NCBI GenBank assembly: GCA_017433295.1 | Contig: JAFRHL010000034.1 | Location: 124,001-188,000 of the forward strand | Length of the DNA stretch: 64,000 bases | DNA from: Eubacterium sp. | Lineage (GTDB): Bacteria > Bacillota > Clostridia > Lachnospirales > Lachnospiraceae | Direction of reading: 5' to 3' | Translations under genes and position numbers: made by a program | Shown: positions 1 to 8,797 of the stretch, one piece after another | Layout: the number at the start of each line of letters is the position of its first letter | Position numbering within the stretch: position 1 is the stretch's first letter | The notes under the pieces: generated by a model | What the model saw: only the letters and a program-made list of their open reading frames with translations | Told to the model about the DNA's origin: nothing | The model's database searches: none

Positions 1-940
1 GATCTGCGGATTGCAGTCTCCCACAAGCGGGCGCATCATATTTGGTGACAGGGATGTCACAGACCTGCCTCCGGAGAAGAGAGGCGTGGGGCTGGTCTTC
101 CAGAATTATGCCCTGTATCCTCACCTGACCGTCCTGCAGAACATCATGTTTCCCCTTGAGAACCTGAAGGGAGACAAAAAACTGTCCAAAGAAGAGATGA
201 TCAGGAGGGCGAAGGAGGCGGCTGCCCTTGTACAGATCGACCAGCTCCTGGACAGAAGGCCCAGGGAATTGTCGGGAGGACAGCAGCAGAGGGTCGCCAT
301 AGCCAGGGCACTGGTCAAGGTACCGGATGTTCTGCTGCTGGATGAACCCCTGTCCAACCTGGATGCCAGGCTGCGGCTTCAGACCAGGGAGGAGATCCGT
401 CGGATCCAGCGGGAGACAGGCGTTACGACCGTCTTTGTCACCCATGACCAGGATGAGGCCATGTCTATCTCAGACATGATCGTGGTGATGGAGGCCGGGC
501 TGGTCCAGCAGATCGGAAAACCCCAGGAAGTCTATGATGATCCTGTCAATCTTTTTGTGGCCAGGTTCCTGGGAACGCCGCCCATCAATATCTTTGAGGG
601 TTCGGTCAGGAATGGCAGGCTCTGTATCGGCACCGATGCAGTGCTTGATGTCAGAGGTGTTCCAGACAGGGATGTCATCGTAGGCATCCGGCCGGAGGGC
701 TTCATCCTGGATGAGAAGGGACCATTTATCTGCCGCATGACGGCGGTGGAGGTTATGGGAAGGGATGTCAGTGTCGTGTCCTCCCATGATGCCTGCTTAA
801 GCGGGATCATCCGGTCCATCATACCTTCCGGATCTGATGTGAGGGCCTCCGATGAATATGTCTATTTTACACTGAAACATGATAAAGTCCATCTGTTTGA
901 TAAAGAAACAGAAGAACGGATACGATTTACTGTCAGTTAA
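1..940 (+). CDS. Sugar ABC transporter ATPase, MsmX/MalK/UgpC type (5' end cut)
   Basis: ATP-hydrolysing subunit of a carbohydrate (CUT1-type) importer, acting on the cytoplasmic face. The reading frame is open to the left edge (codons start at base 2), and the text before GLQSPTSGR matches the region after the Walker A loop, so the start and Walker A lie outside the window. Visible: Q-loop (FQNYALYPHL), ABC signature LSGGQQQR, Walker B VLLLDEP, D-loop SNLDA and H-loop VFVTHDQDEA, then a C-terminal regulatory TOBE-like region with the RPEGF motif. It is followed after 11 bases by two permeases and a binding protein, so it serves that importer; MsmX-type ATPases may also energise other sugar importers. 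Family certain, substrate unknown. Confidence 0.95.
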   Translation, partial: ICGLQSPTSGRIIFGDRDVTDLPPEKRGVGLVFQNYALYPHLTVLQNIMFPLENLKGDKKLSKEEMIRRAKEAAALVQIDQLLDRRPRELSGGQQQRVAIARALVKVPDVLLLDEPLSNLDARLRLQTREEIRRIQRETGVTTVFVTHDQDEAMSISDMIVVMEAGLVQQIGKPQEVYDDPVNLFVARFLGTPPINIFEGSVRNGRLCIGTDAVLDVRGVPDRDVIVGIRPEGFILDEKGPFICRMTAVEVMGRDVSVVSSHDACLSGIIRSIIPSGSDVRASDEYVYFTLKHDKVHLFDKETEERIRFTVS

Positions 941-951
941 AGGAGAAAGCT

Positions 952-1842
952 ATGGAACAAAAAAGCAGGAAGGGATGGCTGTATCTTCTGCCGGCGATGG
1001 TATTCCTGGGGCTCTTCATGGTGTATCCGCTGGTTGATGTCTTTATTTACGGATTTGAAGAACAGTTTAATTTTGCTTCCCAGTCCTACACGGGGATCGG
1101 CCTTTTTAATTTCTCTTATGTACTCCATGATCCCTATTTTATGTCGGCTGTGAAGAACACATTTATACTTGTGATCATTACTGTTCCCCTGTCCACGGGG
1201 ATCGCTCTTCTGATCAGTCTTGGCCTGACCTCCGTTCACAGGCTGAGAGACCTGTATCAGACAGTTTTCTTTCTTCCTTATGTGACCAATACCCTGGCCA
1301 TCGGCCTGGTGTTTATGATCATGTTCAAGAAGACGGCATACAGTGACGGAATGATCAACATGCTGCTGGGCATCTTCGGAATAAGCCCCATCGACTTTAT
1401 GGAAGGACCTTACTGGGCGAAGATGTTTGCCCTGTGTTTTTATACGGTCTGGATCGTCATGCCTTTTAAGATCCTGATCCTCACCAGTGCCTTGATGTCG
1501 GTCAATCAAGATTATTACAATGCGGCAAAGATAGATGGCACGGGAAAGTGGAGAACCTTCCGCAAGATCACCCTGCCCATGATTTCCCCCTCTGTTTTCT
1601 ACCTGGTCATCACCGGGTTTATCGGAGCCTTTAAGGCCTATTCGGATGCCGTGGCCCTCTTCGGGATCGATCTGAACGCGGCAGGGATGAATACCATCGT
1701 TGGTTATGTTTATGACATGCTTTACGGAAACAGCGGAGGTTATCCCTCCTATGCATCCGCGGCGGCCCTGATCCTGTTTGCCACTGTCATGACAATCACG
1801 GTGATCAATATGATCGTACGAAGAAAATACGTCTATATGTGA
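952..1842 (+). CDS. Sugar ABC transporter permease, MalF/UgpA type
   Basis: Membrane subunit of the carbohydrate importer. About 296 residues with six hydrophobic spans; the first directly follows a short basic N-terminus (KSRKGWLYLLPAMVF). The EAA loop that docks onto the ATPase is present (YYNAAKIDGTGKWRTFRKI.LP). Good SD (AAAGGAGAAAG) before ATG 952. It lies between the ATPase and the second permease in a tight operon. Substrate cannot be read from the sequence. Confidence 0.93.
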   Translation: MEQKSRKGWLYLLPAMVFLGLFMVYPLVDVFIYGFEEQFNFASQSYTGIGLFNFSYVLHDPYFMSAVKNTFILVIITVPLSTGIALLISLGLTSVHRLRDLYQTVFFLPYVTNTLAIGLVFMIMFKKTAYSDGMINMLLGIFGISPIDFMEGPYWAKMFALCFYTVWIVMPFKILILTSALMSVNQDYYNAAKIDGTGKWRTFRKITLPMISPSVFYLVITGFIGAFKAYSDAVALFGIDLNAAGMNTIVGYVYDMLYGNSGGYPSYASAAALILFATVMTITVINMIVRRKYVYM

Positions 1843-1852
1843 GGTGGATGAT

Positions 1853-2722
1853 ATGGCTGGAAGAAAAGATATCATACCTGTTAAAGATGGGAGGAATATA
1901 AAGGCAGGCAGGGTGGTCGCCTATATCCTCCTGACAGTGTGGGCGCTGATGGTCCTGTTTCCGTTCTACTGGATGGTCCTGACCTCGGTAAAGAGTTATG
2001 GCGCCTATAATGCCGAATTTGTGCCAAAGTTTTTCACCTTGTCCCCTACACTGGCCAATTACAGAGAGGTATTCAGAGCGGTTCCTCTTATAAGATACTT
2101 AGCAAACACAGTGATCTTCACTGTGCTTACCACGGCGGTAATGCTGGTCGTGACAGTGCTTTCCGCCTATGCCTTTGCCCGCATAGAATTCCGTGGAAGA
2201 GACACCATGTTTATGGTCTTCCTTGCGTTAATGATGATTCCCAACGAGCTGGTCATCATCACCAATTTTGTTACGATCACCAACTGGAATATGCGCAACA
2301 CTTTTATGGGGCTGATCCTTCCATCGATCACCTCGGTATTCTACATATATCTGCTCAGGGAGAATTTTGCGCAGATTCCCGATTCCCTCTATTATGCCGC
2401 CAAAGTGGACGGCACCTCTGATCTCAAATATCTGATCCGTGTGATGATCCCTATCTGCAGGCCGACCATCATAACGATCACCATCCTCAAGGTCATTGAA
2501 TGCTGGAACAGTTTCGTGTGGCCAAGGCTGATCACCGATGACAAGGAATATTTCCTCGTGTCAAACGGTATTCAGGAGATCCGGGAAAATGGTCTGGGAA
2601 GGGAGAATATCCCGGCCATGATGGCTGCGGTGGTGGTCATATCCATTCCGCTGATCATCCTTTTCCTGATTTTCCGCAAAAAAATTATGGAGGGCGTCTC
2701 CCGGGGAGGTACAAAAGGATGA
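1853..2722 (+). CDS. Sugar ABC transporter permease, MalG/UgpE type
   Basis: Second membrane subunit of the importer, expected to pair with the MalF-like protein. Six hydrophobic spans and an EAA loop (YYAAKVDGTSDLKYLIRVMIP). A GTG at 1844 is in frame, but GAGGTGG at 1841-1847 sits at the right distance for ATG 1853, so the ATG is preferred. Its stop overlaps the start of the next gene (ATGA at 2719-2722), which suggests translational coupling to the binding protein. Confidence 0.93.
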   Translation: MAGRKDIIPVKDGRNIKAGRVVAYILLTVWALMVLFPFYWMVLTSVKSYGAYNAEFVPKFFTLSPTLANYREVFRAVPLIRYLANTVIFTVLTTAVMLVVTVLSAYAFARIEFRGRDTMFMVFLALMMIPNELVIITNFVTITNWNMRNTFMGLILPSITSVFYIYLLRENFAQIPDSLYYAAKVDGTSDLKYLIRVMIPICRPTIITITILKVIECWNSFVWPRLITDDKEYFLVSNGIQEIRENGLGRENIPAMMAAVVVISIPLIILFLIFRKKIMEGVSRGGTKG

Positions 2723-4326
2723 AAAATGTATTCAGAGCACTCAGGATCTCCTTGTTTTGCGCGATCTTAGCCGTCTGTCTGGGCGGATGCCACGGGCAGA
2801 ATGCCATATCAGGGTTTGAGCCCCCTGAGAGCTTCGATGAAAGCAGAAATTATGAACTGACCTTCTGGGCCAAAAATGACACCAACAAAACCCAGGTAGC
2901 CATTTATCAGAAAGCCGTAGAGGATTTTCAGAAACTCTATCCCAATATAAAGGTGAACATTCGTCTCTACACGGATTACGGCAAGATATACAATGATGTG
3001 ATCACCAATATCTCTACCAATACGACACCCAATATATGTATCACTTATCCGGATCATATAGCCACCTATATGACCGGAGCCAATGTGGTAGTACCTCTGG
3101 ACGGCCTCATGGACCATGAACATTATGGATTGGGAGGAGACGGGCTTCATTTTGACGGGCCCGGGAAAGACGAAATGGTTCCGGAATTTCTGGAGGAGTG
3201 CTATCTCTCAGATGCCCATTACGCAGTTCCCTTTATGCGGTCCACAGAGGCCCTGTATATCAATAAGACCTTTGTGGAAAAGCTGGGATTTACAGTGCCG
3301 GATATGGTTACATGGGACTGGATCTGGGAAGTCTCAGAGGCAGCGGCGAAGAAGGAAGAGGACGGGACCTTTACAGTGAACGGACAGAAGGTCATGCTTC
3401 CTTTTATCTACAAGGCAACTGACAATATGATGATCCAGAAGCTGAAACAGCTGGATGCCGGTTATTCCACAGACCAGGGGGAGATCCTGATTTTTAATGA
3501 TGCTACAGAACAGATCCTCTATGAGGTGGCAGACCATGCAGCTACCGGCGCTTTTACAACCTTTAAGGTTTCCGGCTACCCGGCCAATTTCCTGAATGCC
3601 GGCCAGTGTGTGTTCGCAGTGGATTCCACTGCCGGCGCGACCTGGATGGGACCGGATGCCCCACTGTGTGACATACCGGCGGATAAGATCGCCCATTTTG
3701 AGATGGCCATCCGCCCGGTTCCCCAGTACGATACCAGCCATCCGAAAATGATCTCCCAGGGGCCGAGCGTCTGTATTTTCAACAAAAAGGATCCCCAGGA
3801 GGTTCTGGCTTCCTGGCTCTTTGTCCAGTACCTGCTCAGCAATGATGTCCAGGTCGCTTATGCAAAGACAGAAGGATATGTGCCCGTCACTGATAAGGCA
3901 CGACAGTCGGAGGATTATCAGAAGTATCTGTCTCTGGCCGGTTCTGACAACGGAGAACACTACCGGATCAAGATCGAAGCCGCGCAGCTTCTCATGGACA
4001 ATACGAAGAACACATTTGTCACGCCCGTATTTAACGGAAGCACGTCGCTGCGTGACGCGGCAGGATCCATGATCGAAACCTCCGTTAAGCTGGCCCGTAA
4101 CGGAAAGAAGCTGGACAAGGCCTACGTTAAGAAAATATATGACAATGTTACATCGCTGTATCATCTGGATTCCCTGCAGGCCACAGCCGGTACGGATCCC
4201 TCCTCGAAGGATCTGGGCCCCCTGCCTGTAACAGCAAAGCTCCTGATCGGGACACTGGTTTTTGTCTGGATCATTCTGGCGGCTTACGGAATCCGGGAGA
4301 TAAAGCATAAAAAAGAGACATTATAG
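2719..4326 (+). CDS. Extracellular solute-binding lipoprotein (family 1) with C-terminal membrane span
   Basis: Binding protein of the importer. The N-terminus is a lipoprotein signal (ILAVCLGGC, lipidated Cys near residue 24). The body follows the family-1 sugar-binding pattern (LTFWAKND, then ITYPDHIATYM and VPLDGLMDHE). Oddly, the extreme C-terminus carries a hydrophobic span of about 18-20 residues (around LLIGTLVFVWIILAAYGI) followed by a basic tail (REIKHKKETL), so it looks anchored at both ends. At 535 residues it is longer than most such proteins. It overlaps the upstream permease by four bases. Ligand unknown. Confidence 0.9.
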   Translation: MKNVFRALRISLFCAILAVCLGGCHGQNAISGFEPPESFDESRNYELTFWAKNDTNKTQVAIYQKAVEDFQKLYPNIKVNIRLYTDYGKIYNDVITNISTNTTPNICITYPDHIATYMTGANVVVPLDGLMDHEHYGLGGDGLHFDGPGKDEMVPEFLEECYLSDAHYAVPFMRSTEALYINKTFVEKLGFTVPDMVTWDWIWEVSEAAAKKEEDGTFTVNGQKVMLPFIYKATDNMMIQKLKQLDAGYSTDQGEILIFNDATEQILYEVADHAATGAFTTFKVSGYPANFLNAGQCVFAVDSTAGATWMGPDAPLCDIPADKIAHFEMAIRPVPQYDTSHPKMISQGPSVCIFNKKDPQEVLASWLFVQYLLSNDVQVAYAKTEGYVPVTDKARQSEDYQKYLSLAGSDNGEHYRIKIEAAQLLMDNTKNTFVTPVFNGSTSLRDAAGSMIETSVKLARNGKKLDKAYVKKIYDNVTSLYHLDSLQATAGTDPSSKDLGPLPVTAKLLIGTLVFVWIILAAYGIREIKHKKETL

Positions 4327-4351
4327 AATCTGTTAAAAAAGGAGGAGAGAC

Positions 4352-5131
4352 ATGAAAAAACTTGTGATGATTATGATGCTGGCAGCGGCAGTCTGCCTGG
4401 CAGGATGCGGAGGCAATGACTCCGAATCCAAAGCTCCGGCTTCCGGGGGACCCGACACGGAGAAATCCGAGGGGGTGATGACCCATGAGGAGTTCATGAA
4501 TGCTTTAGTGGGTGATGAGGTCGTTATAGAAGCCTATGTACAGGCTCACCAGGCATGGTGGGATGACAACGGCCAGGGGAAGGTCACCATTTATCTGCAG
4601 GATGCTGACGGCGGTTACTTTGCCTATGAAGTAAAGGCTGACAAAGAGGAGGCCGAAGCCCTTCAACCGGGCACCAAGGTCAAGGTGACCGGTGTCAAGA
4701 CGGAATGGAGCGGAGAAATCGAGATAGCAGAAGATGAAATGGGTAACGGTCCCACCGTTGAGACGGAAGAGGGCAGTTATATTGCAGAAGCCCTTGATGT
4801 GACAGACCTGCTGGGGACAGACGATCTGATCAGCCACCAGAATGAATTCGTCGCTTTTAAAGGGATGACCGTGGAAGCAAACGATGACGGGTCCGCCTTT
4901 TTATATAATTATGACGGCTCGGGCTCCCAGGGAGATGATCTTTACTTCAAGGCATCGGTGGGAGGCCAGACCTACACCTTTACCGTCGAGTCTTACCTGA
5001 CCGGGTCTGATACAGATGTATATAAAGCAGTGGAGGCATTAAAGGCCGGCGACGTGATTGATATGGAAGGCTTCCTCTACTGGTATGAAGGAGCCAATCC
5101 CCATATTACATCCGTTAAGACATCAGAGTAA
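4352..5131 (+). CDS. Hypothetical lipoprotein, possible OB-fold repeats
   Basis: About 259 residues. Lipobox CLAGC near residue 20 predicts export and lipid anchoring. The mature part is acidic and seems to hold two similar beta-rich halves, each with a pattern reminiscent of OB-fold modules: first VVIEAYVQAHQ...KVTIYLQDADGGYFAYEVK...GTKVKVTGV, then FVAFKGMTVE...AFLYNYDG...YTFTVESYL...GDVIDMEGFLYW. No catalytic motif was recognised. SD GGAGGAG precedes the ATG. It lies 25 bases after the sugar-binding gene and could be co-transcribed. Function unknown. Confidence 0.7.
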   Translation: MKKLVMIMMLAAAVCLAGCGGNDSESKAPASGGPDTEKSEGVMTHEEFMNALVGDEVVIEAYVQAHQAWWDDNGQGKVTIYLQDADGGYFAYEVKADKEEAEALQPGTKVKVTGVKTEWSGEIEIAEDEMGNGPTVETEEGSYIAEALDVTDLLGTDDLISHQNEFVAFKGMTVEANDDGSAFLYNYDGSGSQGDDLYFKASVGGQTYTFTVESYLTGSDTDVYKAVEALKAGDVIDMEGFLYWYEGANPHITSVKTSE

Positions 5132-5253
5132 AGAACATACAATAAACAGTACAAAAACCTTCCTATACCGATTCCAAGCTGGCTGCATCAAAAGTGTATT
5201 ATTATCAGATTAAGCTTTTCAGTAAGCAGTATGCCATCACTATCCCCTGATGG

Positions 5254-5282
5254 TTGCATTACAGGAAAAGATATGATACAAT
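5254..5282 (+). promoter_or_regulatory. Sigma-A promoter for the nitrogenase-like/hyp cluster
   Basis: TTGCAT (5254-5259), a 17-base spacer and TACAAT (5277-5282), with a TG one base before the -10 (extended -10). Transcription should begin near 5289, leaving a leader of about 190 bases before the first cluster gene. Read by eye. Confidence 0.7.
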
Positions 5283-5288
5283 CTGGGC

Positions 5289-5482
5289 TGTAGCAAGGGA
5301 AGCCTTTTCCCTGGATGAGAGATATTTAATTATAAACACATCGGCTCTGACCACAAGGATTACCAAGTGAGAATAGCTGTGAACAGATAGCATGCGGGAA
5401 GCAGTATAGTCATTTTATTAAGATGCTCCTTTGTCTCACAGTGTCCTTTCAGAGGAATGTGGGATAAAGGAGCTTTTTTATT
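5289..5482 (+). promoter_or_regulatory. Long structured leader of the cluster, probable attenuator or riboswitch
   Basis: The 351-base gap before the first NifH-like gene holds no credible gene. From the predicted transcript start it contains a hairpin AGGGAA/TTCCCT (5296-5301 with 5307-5312), then about 110 bases with several short potential stems, then the terminator-like hairpin listed separately. GTGAGA at 5367-5372 is an exact complement of TCTCAC (5434-5439) in the left arm of that hairpin, so an alternative antiterminator pairing is possible. I could not match the leader to a named riboswitch; the cobalamin, c-di-GMP and THF patterns I know do not fit. Confidence 0.5.
5425..5479 (+). 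terminator. Terminator hairpin that also masks the SD of the first cluster gene
   Basis: Uninterrupted 16-bp stem (5425-5440 with 5458-5473, two G-U pairs), an extra 4-bp stem in the loop (5444-5447 with 5453-5456), then six T (5474-5479). The right arm contains AAAGGAG (5466-5472), the only good SD for the ATG at 5483. The hairpin would therefore either end transcription or hide the ribosome site. Confidence 0.75.
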
Positions 5483-6238
5483 ATGCTTAAGATAGCGATT
5501 TACGGCAAAGGAGGCATCGGTAAGTCCACTGTGACCGGCAACCTGGCAGCTGCCTTTGCGAAACTTGGAAAAAGGGTGATACAGATCGGCTGCGATCCCA
5601 AGGCGGATTCCACCATCAACCTGCTGGGAGGGCATCCGCCGACAGCCGTTATGGATTACATGAGGGAACACGATGACGATCCCGACTCCATAGAAGATAT
5701 CTCCGGTATTGGTTATGGAGGGGTCCTCTGCATAGAGACGGGGGGACCGACTCCGGGACTGGGCTGTGCCGGAAGAGGGATCATAGCCACCTTTGCTCTC
5801 CTGGAGGACCTGGAGCTTTTTGAGAAATTTCAGCCGGATGTCGTTCTCTATGATGTACTGGGCGATGTGGTCTGCGGCGGCTTTGCGGCACCCATCAGGG
5901 AGGGCTATGCAAAGAAAGTCCTGATCGTTACATCCGGGGAGAAGATGGCTTTATATGCTGCCGGTAACATCAATAATGCAGTGAAGAATTTTGAGGACCG
6001 CAGCTATGCCAGGGTTTACGGGATCGTTCTTAATCACAGGAATGTTGAGAGGGAAAGGGAAAAGGTGGAGGCCTTTGCAGAGAAGGCAGGTCTTGATATC
6101 GTGGGTGAGATCGTACGCAGCGATGATATTATCTGGTGTGAAGATCATGGTCAGACCGTGGTGGAGGGCCGCCCCGATTCGGAAGCGGCGAAAGCATTTA
6201 TGGCTCTGGCCCGAAAACTGCTTTCTTCAGAGGAATGA
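5483..6238 (+). CDS. NifH/BchL/CfbC-like Fe protein 1
   Basis: Dimeric ATPase of the nitrogenase reductase family, expected to carry a [4Fe-4S] cluster between its two subunits and pass electrons to a D/K-like partner. Visible: P-loop GKGGIGKST near the N-terminus, GCDPKADST (switch I region), and the two cluster cysteines in GLGCAGRGI and DVVCGGF. At 251 residues it is shorter than NifH (about 290). First gene of the cluster; its stop region overlaps an alternative start of the D-like gene. A second copy lies at 13986. Partner and substrate are unknown; this is not by itself evidence of nitrogen fixation. Confidence 0.9.
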   Translation: MLKIAIYGKGGIGKSTVTGNLAAAFAKLGKRVIQIGCDPKADSTINLLGGHPPTAVMDYMREHDDDPDSIEDISGIGYGGVLCIETGGPTPGLGCAGRGIIATFALLEDLELFEKFQPDVVLYDVLGDVVCGGFAAPIREGYAKKVLIVTSGEKMALYAAGNINNAVKNFEDRSYARVYGIVLNHRNVEREREKVEAFAEKAGLDIVGEIVRSDDIIWCEDHGQTVVEGRPDSEAAKAFMALARKLLSSEE

Positions 6239-6270
6239 TTTTTATTGACCCGAAAGGAAAAAGACAAAGT

Positions 6271-7617
6271 ATGAAAGAGAGTCAGAATAAGACCGGCAGC
6301 CGGAACAGTTACTATATCTCAGCAAGAGACCTGGCAGAGCTTGGAAAGGACCGGATCCCGGAGGAACTGGTTTCGGGCAGGCATCTCATCTACAGTTCTC
6401 CGGCCACCCTTGCATTCAATTCTCCCGGGGCCCAGGGCTTTGGGGTTAAAAGAGCGGCCCTGGCCATTCCGGGTTCTGTCATGCTTCTGGTGGCGCCGGG
6501 CTGCTGCGGAAGAAATACAACCATTTTAAGTGAGATACCGGGTTATGAAAATCGTTTTTTCTATCTGCTGATGGATGAGACGGATATTGTCACCGGACGT
6601 CATTTAAAGAAGATACCGGAGGCTGTCTGTGAGGTTTATGACACCCTTAAAGAAAAACCCTCCGTGGTGATGATCTGTATAACCTGCGTGGATGCCCTCT
6701 TGGGGACGGATATGGAGAGAGTATGCCGGAAGGCATCGAATAAGGCAGGTATTCCCGTGCTGCCCTGTTATATGTATGCCCTTACCCGGGAGGGCCGCAA
6801 GCCTCCTATGGTACATGTACGCCAGTCCATTTATTCTCTTCTTGAGAAGAGGAAGCGCAGGAGAAGCAGTGTGAACATCCTTGGTTTTTTTGCTCCTCTG
6901 ATTTCTGACTGTGAGCTTTATGACCTGCTGGGCCGGGCCGGTGTAAAAAAGATCAGGGAGATCGCAGGCTGTCAGAGCTTTAATGAGTATATGGAAATGG
7001 CAGAAGCGAACTTTAATCTGGTTTTAAATCCTGAGGCCCGCTATGCCGCGGAGGACATCAGAAAAAGACTGGGGATCCCTTCGGTGGAACTGACAAGACT
7101 TTATCAGCTTGATAAGATCCGGAAACAGTACAGTCTTTTTGCGGCGGCCCTGGGGATAGAGATTGATGACAGCATGTATTATCAGGAAGCCCTGGAAGCG
7201 GTGGACTGTTTCAAAAAGAAATATCCGGAACTTACCTTTTCCATCGGAGAAGGATGTAATGCCAATGCCTTTGAGCTGTCGCTGGCTTTGCTGGGATATG
7301 GATTTTCCGTGGCGGAGATCTTTGCCGATCCCCAGCCGGGAGATTTTGTTTATATATCTAAAATTGCAGATGTGAGTCCTGGCACAAGGATCTATTCCAA
7401 CCTGGAACCCACCATGCTTTATTATGACTGCTCAGAGGTTCCTTCGGATATCACGGTGGGTAAGGATGCCGCCTACTATCATCCCGGCACGACTAATCTT
7501 ATGTGGTCGGATGATATCCAGCCCTTTGGATACAGGGGACTGATTCATTTCTTTAAAGAATGTGAAAAAGTATTAGAGACGGAAGTATGTTACCGGGAGG
7601 GAGACAAGTTATTATGA
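6271..7617 (+). CDS. Nitrogenase-like component 1 protein, NifD-like (copy 1)
   Basis: Catalytic-component-like subunit, assigned from position and from the NifD-like cysteine layout. Cysteines sit in APGCCGRN (about residues 78-79) and CITCVDALLGTD (136 and 139), matching the second and third P-cluster cysteines of NifD; the first is replaced by glycine in the NSPGAQG segment. The segment matching NifD Cys275 (LVLNPEARYAAEDI) has no cysteine, and no match to the cofactor histidine was found. It is about 448 residues, close to NifD in size. ATG 6235 overlaps the upstream stop, but its SD touches the start codon; ATG 6271 with AAGGAAAAAG is preferred. Family fairly sure, function unknown. Confidence 0.82.
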   Translation: MKESQNKTGSRNSYYISARDLAELGKDRIPEELVSGRHLIYSSPATLAFNSPGAQGFGVKRAALAIPGSVMLLVAPGCCGRNTTILSEIPGYENRFFYLLMDETDIVTGRHLKKIPEAVCEVYDTLKEKPSVVMICITCVDALLGTDMERVCRKASNKAGIPVLPCYMYALTREGRKPPMVHVRQSIYSLLEKRKRRRSSVNILGFFAPLISDCELYDLLGRAGVKKIREIAGCQSFNEYMEMAEANFNLVLNPEARYAAEDIRKRLGIPSVELTRLYQLDKIRKQYSLFAAALGIEIDDSMYYQEALEAVDCFKKKYPELTFSIGEGCNANAFELSLALLGYGFSVAEIFADPQPGDFVYISKIADVSPGTRIYSNLEPTMLYYDCSEVPSDITVGKDAAYYHPGTTNLMWSDDIQPFGYRGLIHFFKECEKVLETEVCYREGDKLL

Positions 7618-8777
7618 AAGGTCTTAGAAAGTATATCGCTCCCTTTGCCCCGGACCAGTCCGGAGCCGCAGCGGTTTTTTGCCAACTGGGAGCCATGGTG
7701 ATCATTCTGGATGCGGGGGGCTGTGCCGGCAACATCTGCGGTTTCGATGAGCCCAGATGGTTTGACAGCAGAAGTGCCATCTTCTCTGCCGGACTGAGAG
7801 ACATGGATGCCATTCTCGGCCGGGATGACCGGCTGGTGGAGAAAGTTGTAAAAGCGTGCCGCAGACTGTCCTGCCACTTTATTGTGGTGATAGGGACTCC
7901 GGTTCCCTCGGTAATCGCCACGGATTACCGGGCTCTTACCAGGATGCTGGAAAAAAAGACCGGCTTGCCGGTGATAACTATAGATACCAATGGCATGGAG
8001 CTTTATGATGAGGGGGCCAGGAAGGCATACACAGCAGTTTTTAAAAAGTTTTCCCCGAAAGAAGCAGAAGGCGTCCGGACAGGTATCCCGGTGGAGAATG
8101 ATCAGGCGGCAGCTTGTCCGGCGGGGACAGCCGGCATATTGGGTGCTACTCCGCTGGATGTGACACTGGCTTCCGGCAGTTTTGCGGGGAAGCGGACTGA
8201 CAAAGATGAAACTGAAAATGATTATGGGGACTGGCTGAAGGACTATTACCGGGGCAGAGGATACCGGACGGTGCTGCCCTACGGGATGGGGACCGGTCTT
8301 TTGGAGATAAAGGCTGCAGGCAGGGTGGATGAGAATATTGTGATTTCCCCTTCGGCCCTTGAGGCGGCCAGATATCTTCAGAAGGTTTTCGGCACCCCCT
8401 ATAGGACCGATTATCCTCTGGAAACTCTGCCGGGATGGGAGAACATTTTAAAGGAAATTCCCCATATGAGAGATAAGAAGATACTGATAGTTCATCAGCA
8501 GGTCCTGGCGGATACGCTCAGGAGACGTATTTTGGAGGAATTATCAGATGATGTCGGCAGGGACAGGGATATTACAGTGGCTTCCTGGTTTAACCTTGAT
8601 AAGGAGCTGGCAGCTCCCGGCGATGTCAGGCTCCGGGAAGAGGACCAGTGGATAGAACTGGTCCGGGACAATTCTTATGATTATATAATCGGGGACAGGC
8701 TCTTTCTTGCCGCGATAAAAGGTTTTGAAGGAGAGTGGATCGATCTTGACCATTTTGCTGTTTCCGGAAAACGATAA
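7614..8777 (+). CDS. Nitrogenase-like component 1 protein, NifK-like (copy 1)
   Basis: Partner of the preceding D-like subunit; the start overlaps its stop (ATGA) and the SD CGGGAGGGAG lies about 10 bases upstream, so ATG 7614 is favoured over 7587. About 387 residues, well short of NifK. An Asp (about 14, APDQSG) and a Cys (about 37, GGCAGN) fall where NifK has P-cluster cysteines; the third position is in GTPVPSV without Cys. The motif DEPRWFD after the cysteine is shared with copy 2. With the D subunit this could hold one [4Fe-4S] cluster, as in the dark-operative protochlorophyllide reductase, rather than a P-cluster (inference). Confidence 0.8.
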   Translation: MKGLRKYIAPFAPDQSGAAAVFCQLGAMVIILDAGGCAGNICGFDEPRWFDSRSAIFSAGLRDMDAILGRDDRLVEKVVKACRRLSCHFIVVIGTPVPSVIATDYRALTRMLEKKTGLPVITIDTNGMELYDEGARKAYTAVFKKFSPKEAEGVRTGIPVENDQAAACPAGTAGILGATPLDVTLASGSFAGKRTDKDETENDYGDWLKDYYRGRGYRTVLPYGMGTGLLEIKAAGRVDENIVISPSALEAARYLQKVFGTPYRTDYPLETLPGWENILKEIPHMRDKKILIVHQQVLADTLRRRILEELSDDVGRDRDITVASWFNLDKELAAPGDVRLREEDQWIELVRDNSYDYIIGDRLFLAAIKGFEGEWIDLDHFAVSGKR

Positions 8778-8797
8778 AAGTATTGCAGGATTAATCA

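Noticed and set aside
937-1875. Minus-strand open frame of 312 codons
   Set aside because: Lies opposite the MalF-like permease, with low-complexity composition and no SD.
5289-5420. Cobalamin riboswitch (AGGGAAGCC seen at 5296)
   Set aside because: The following conserved core and the B12 box are missing; only the short AGGGAA segment matches.
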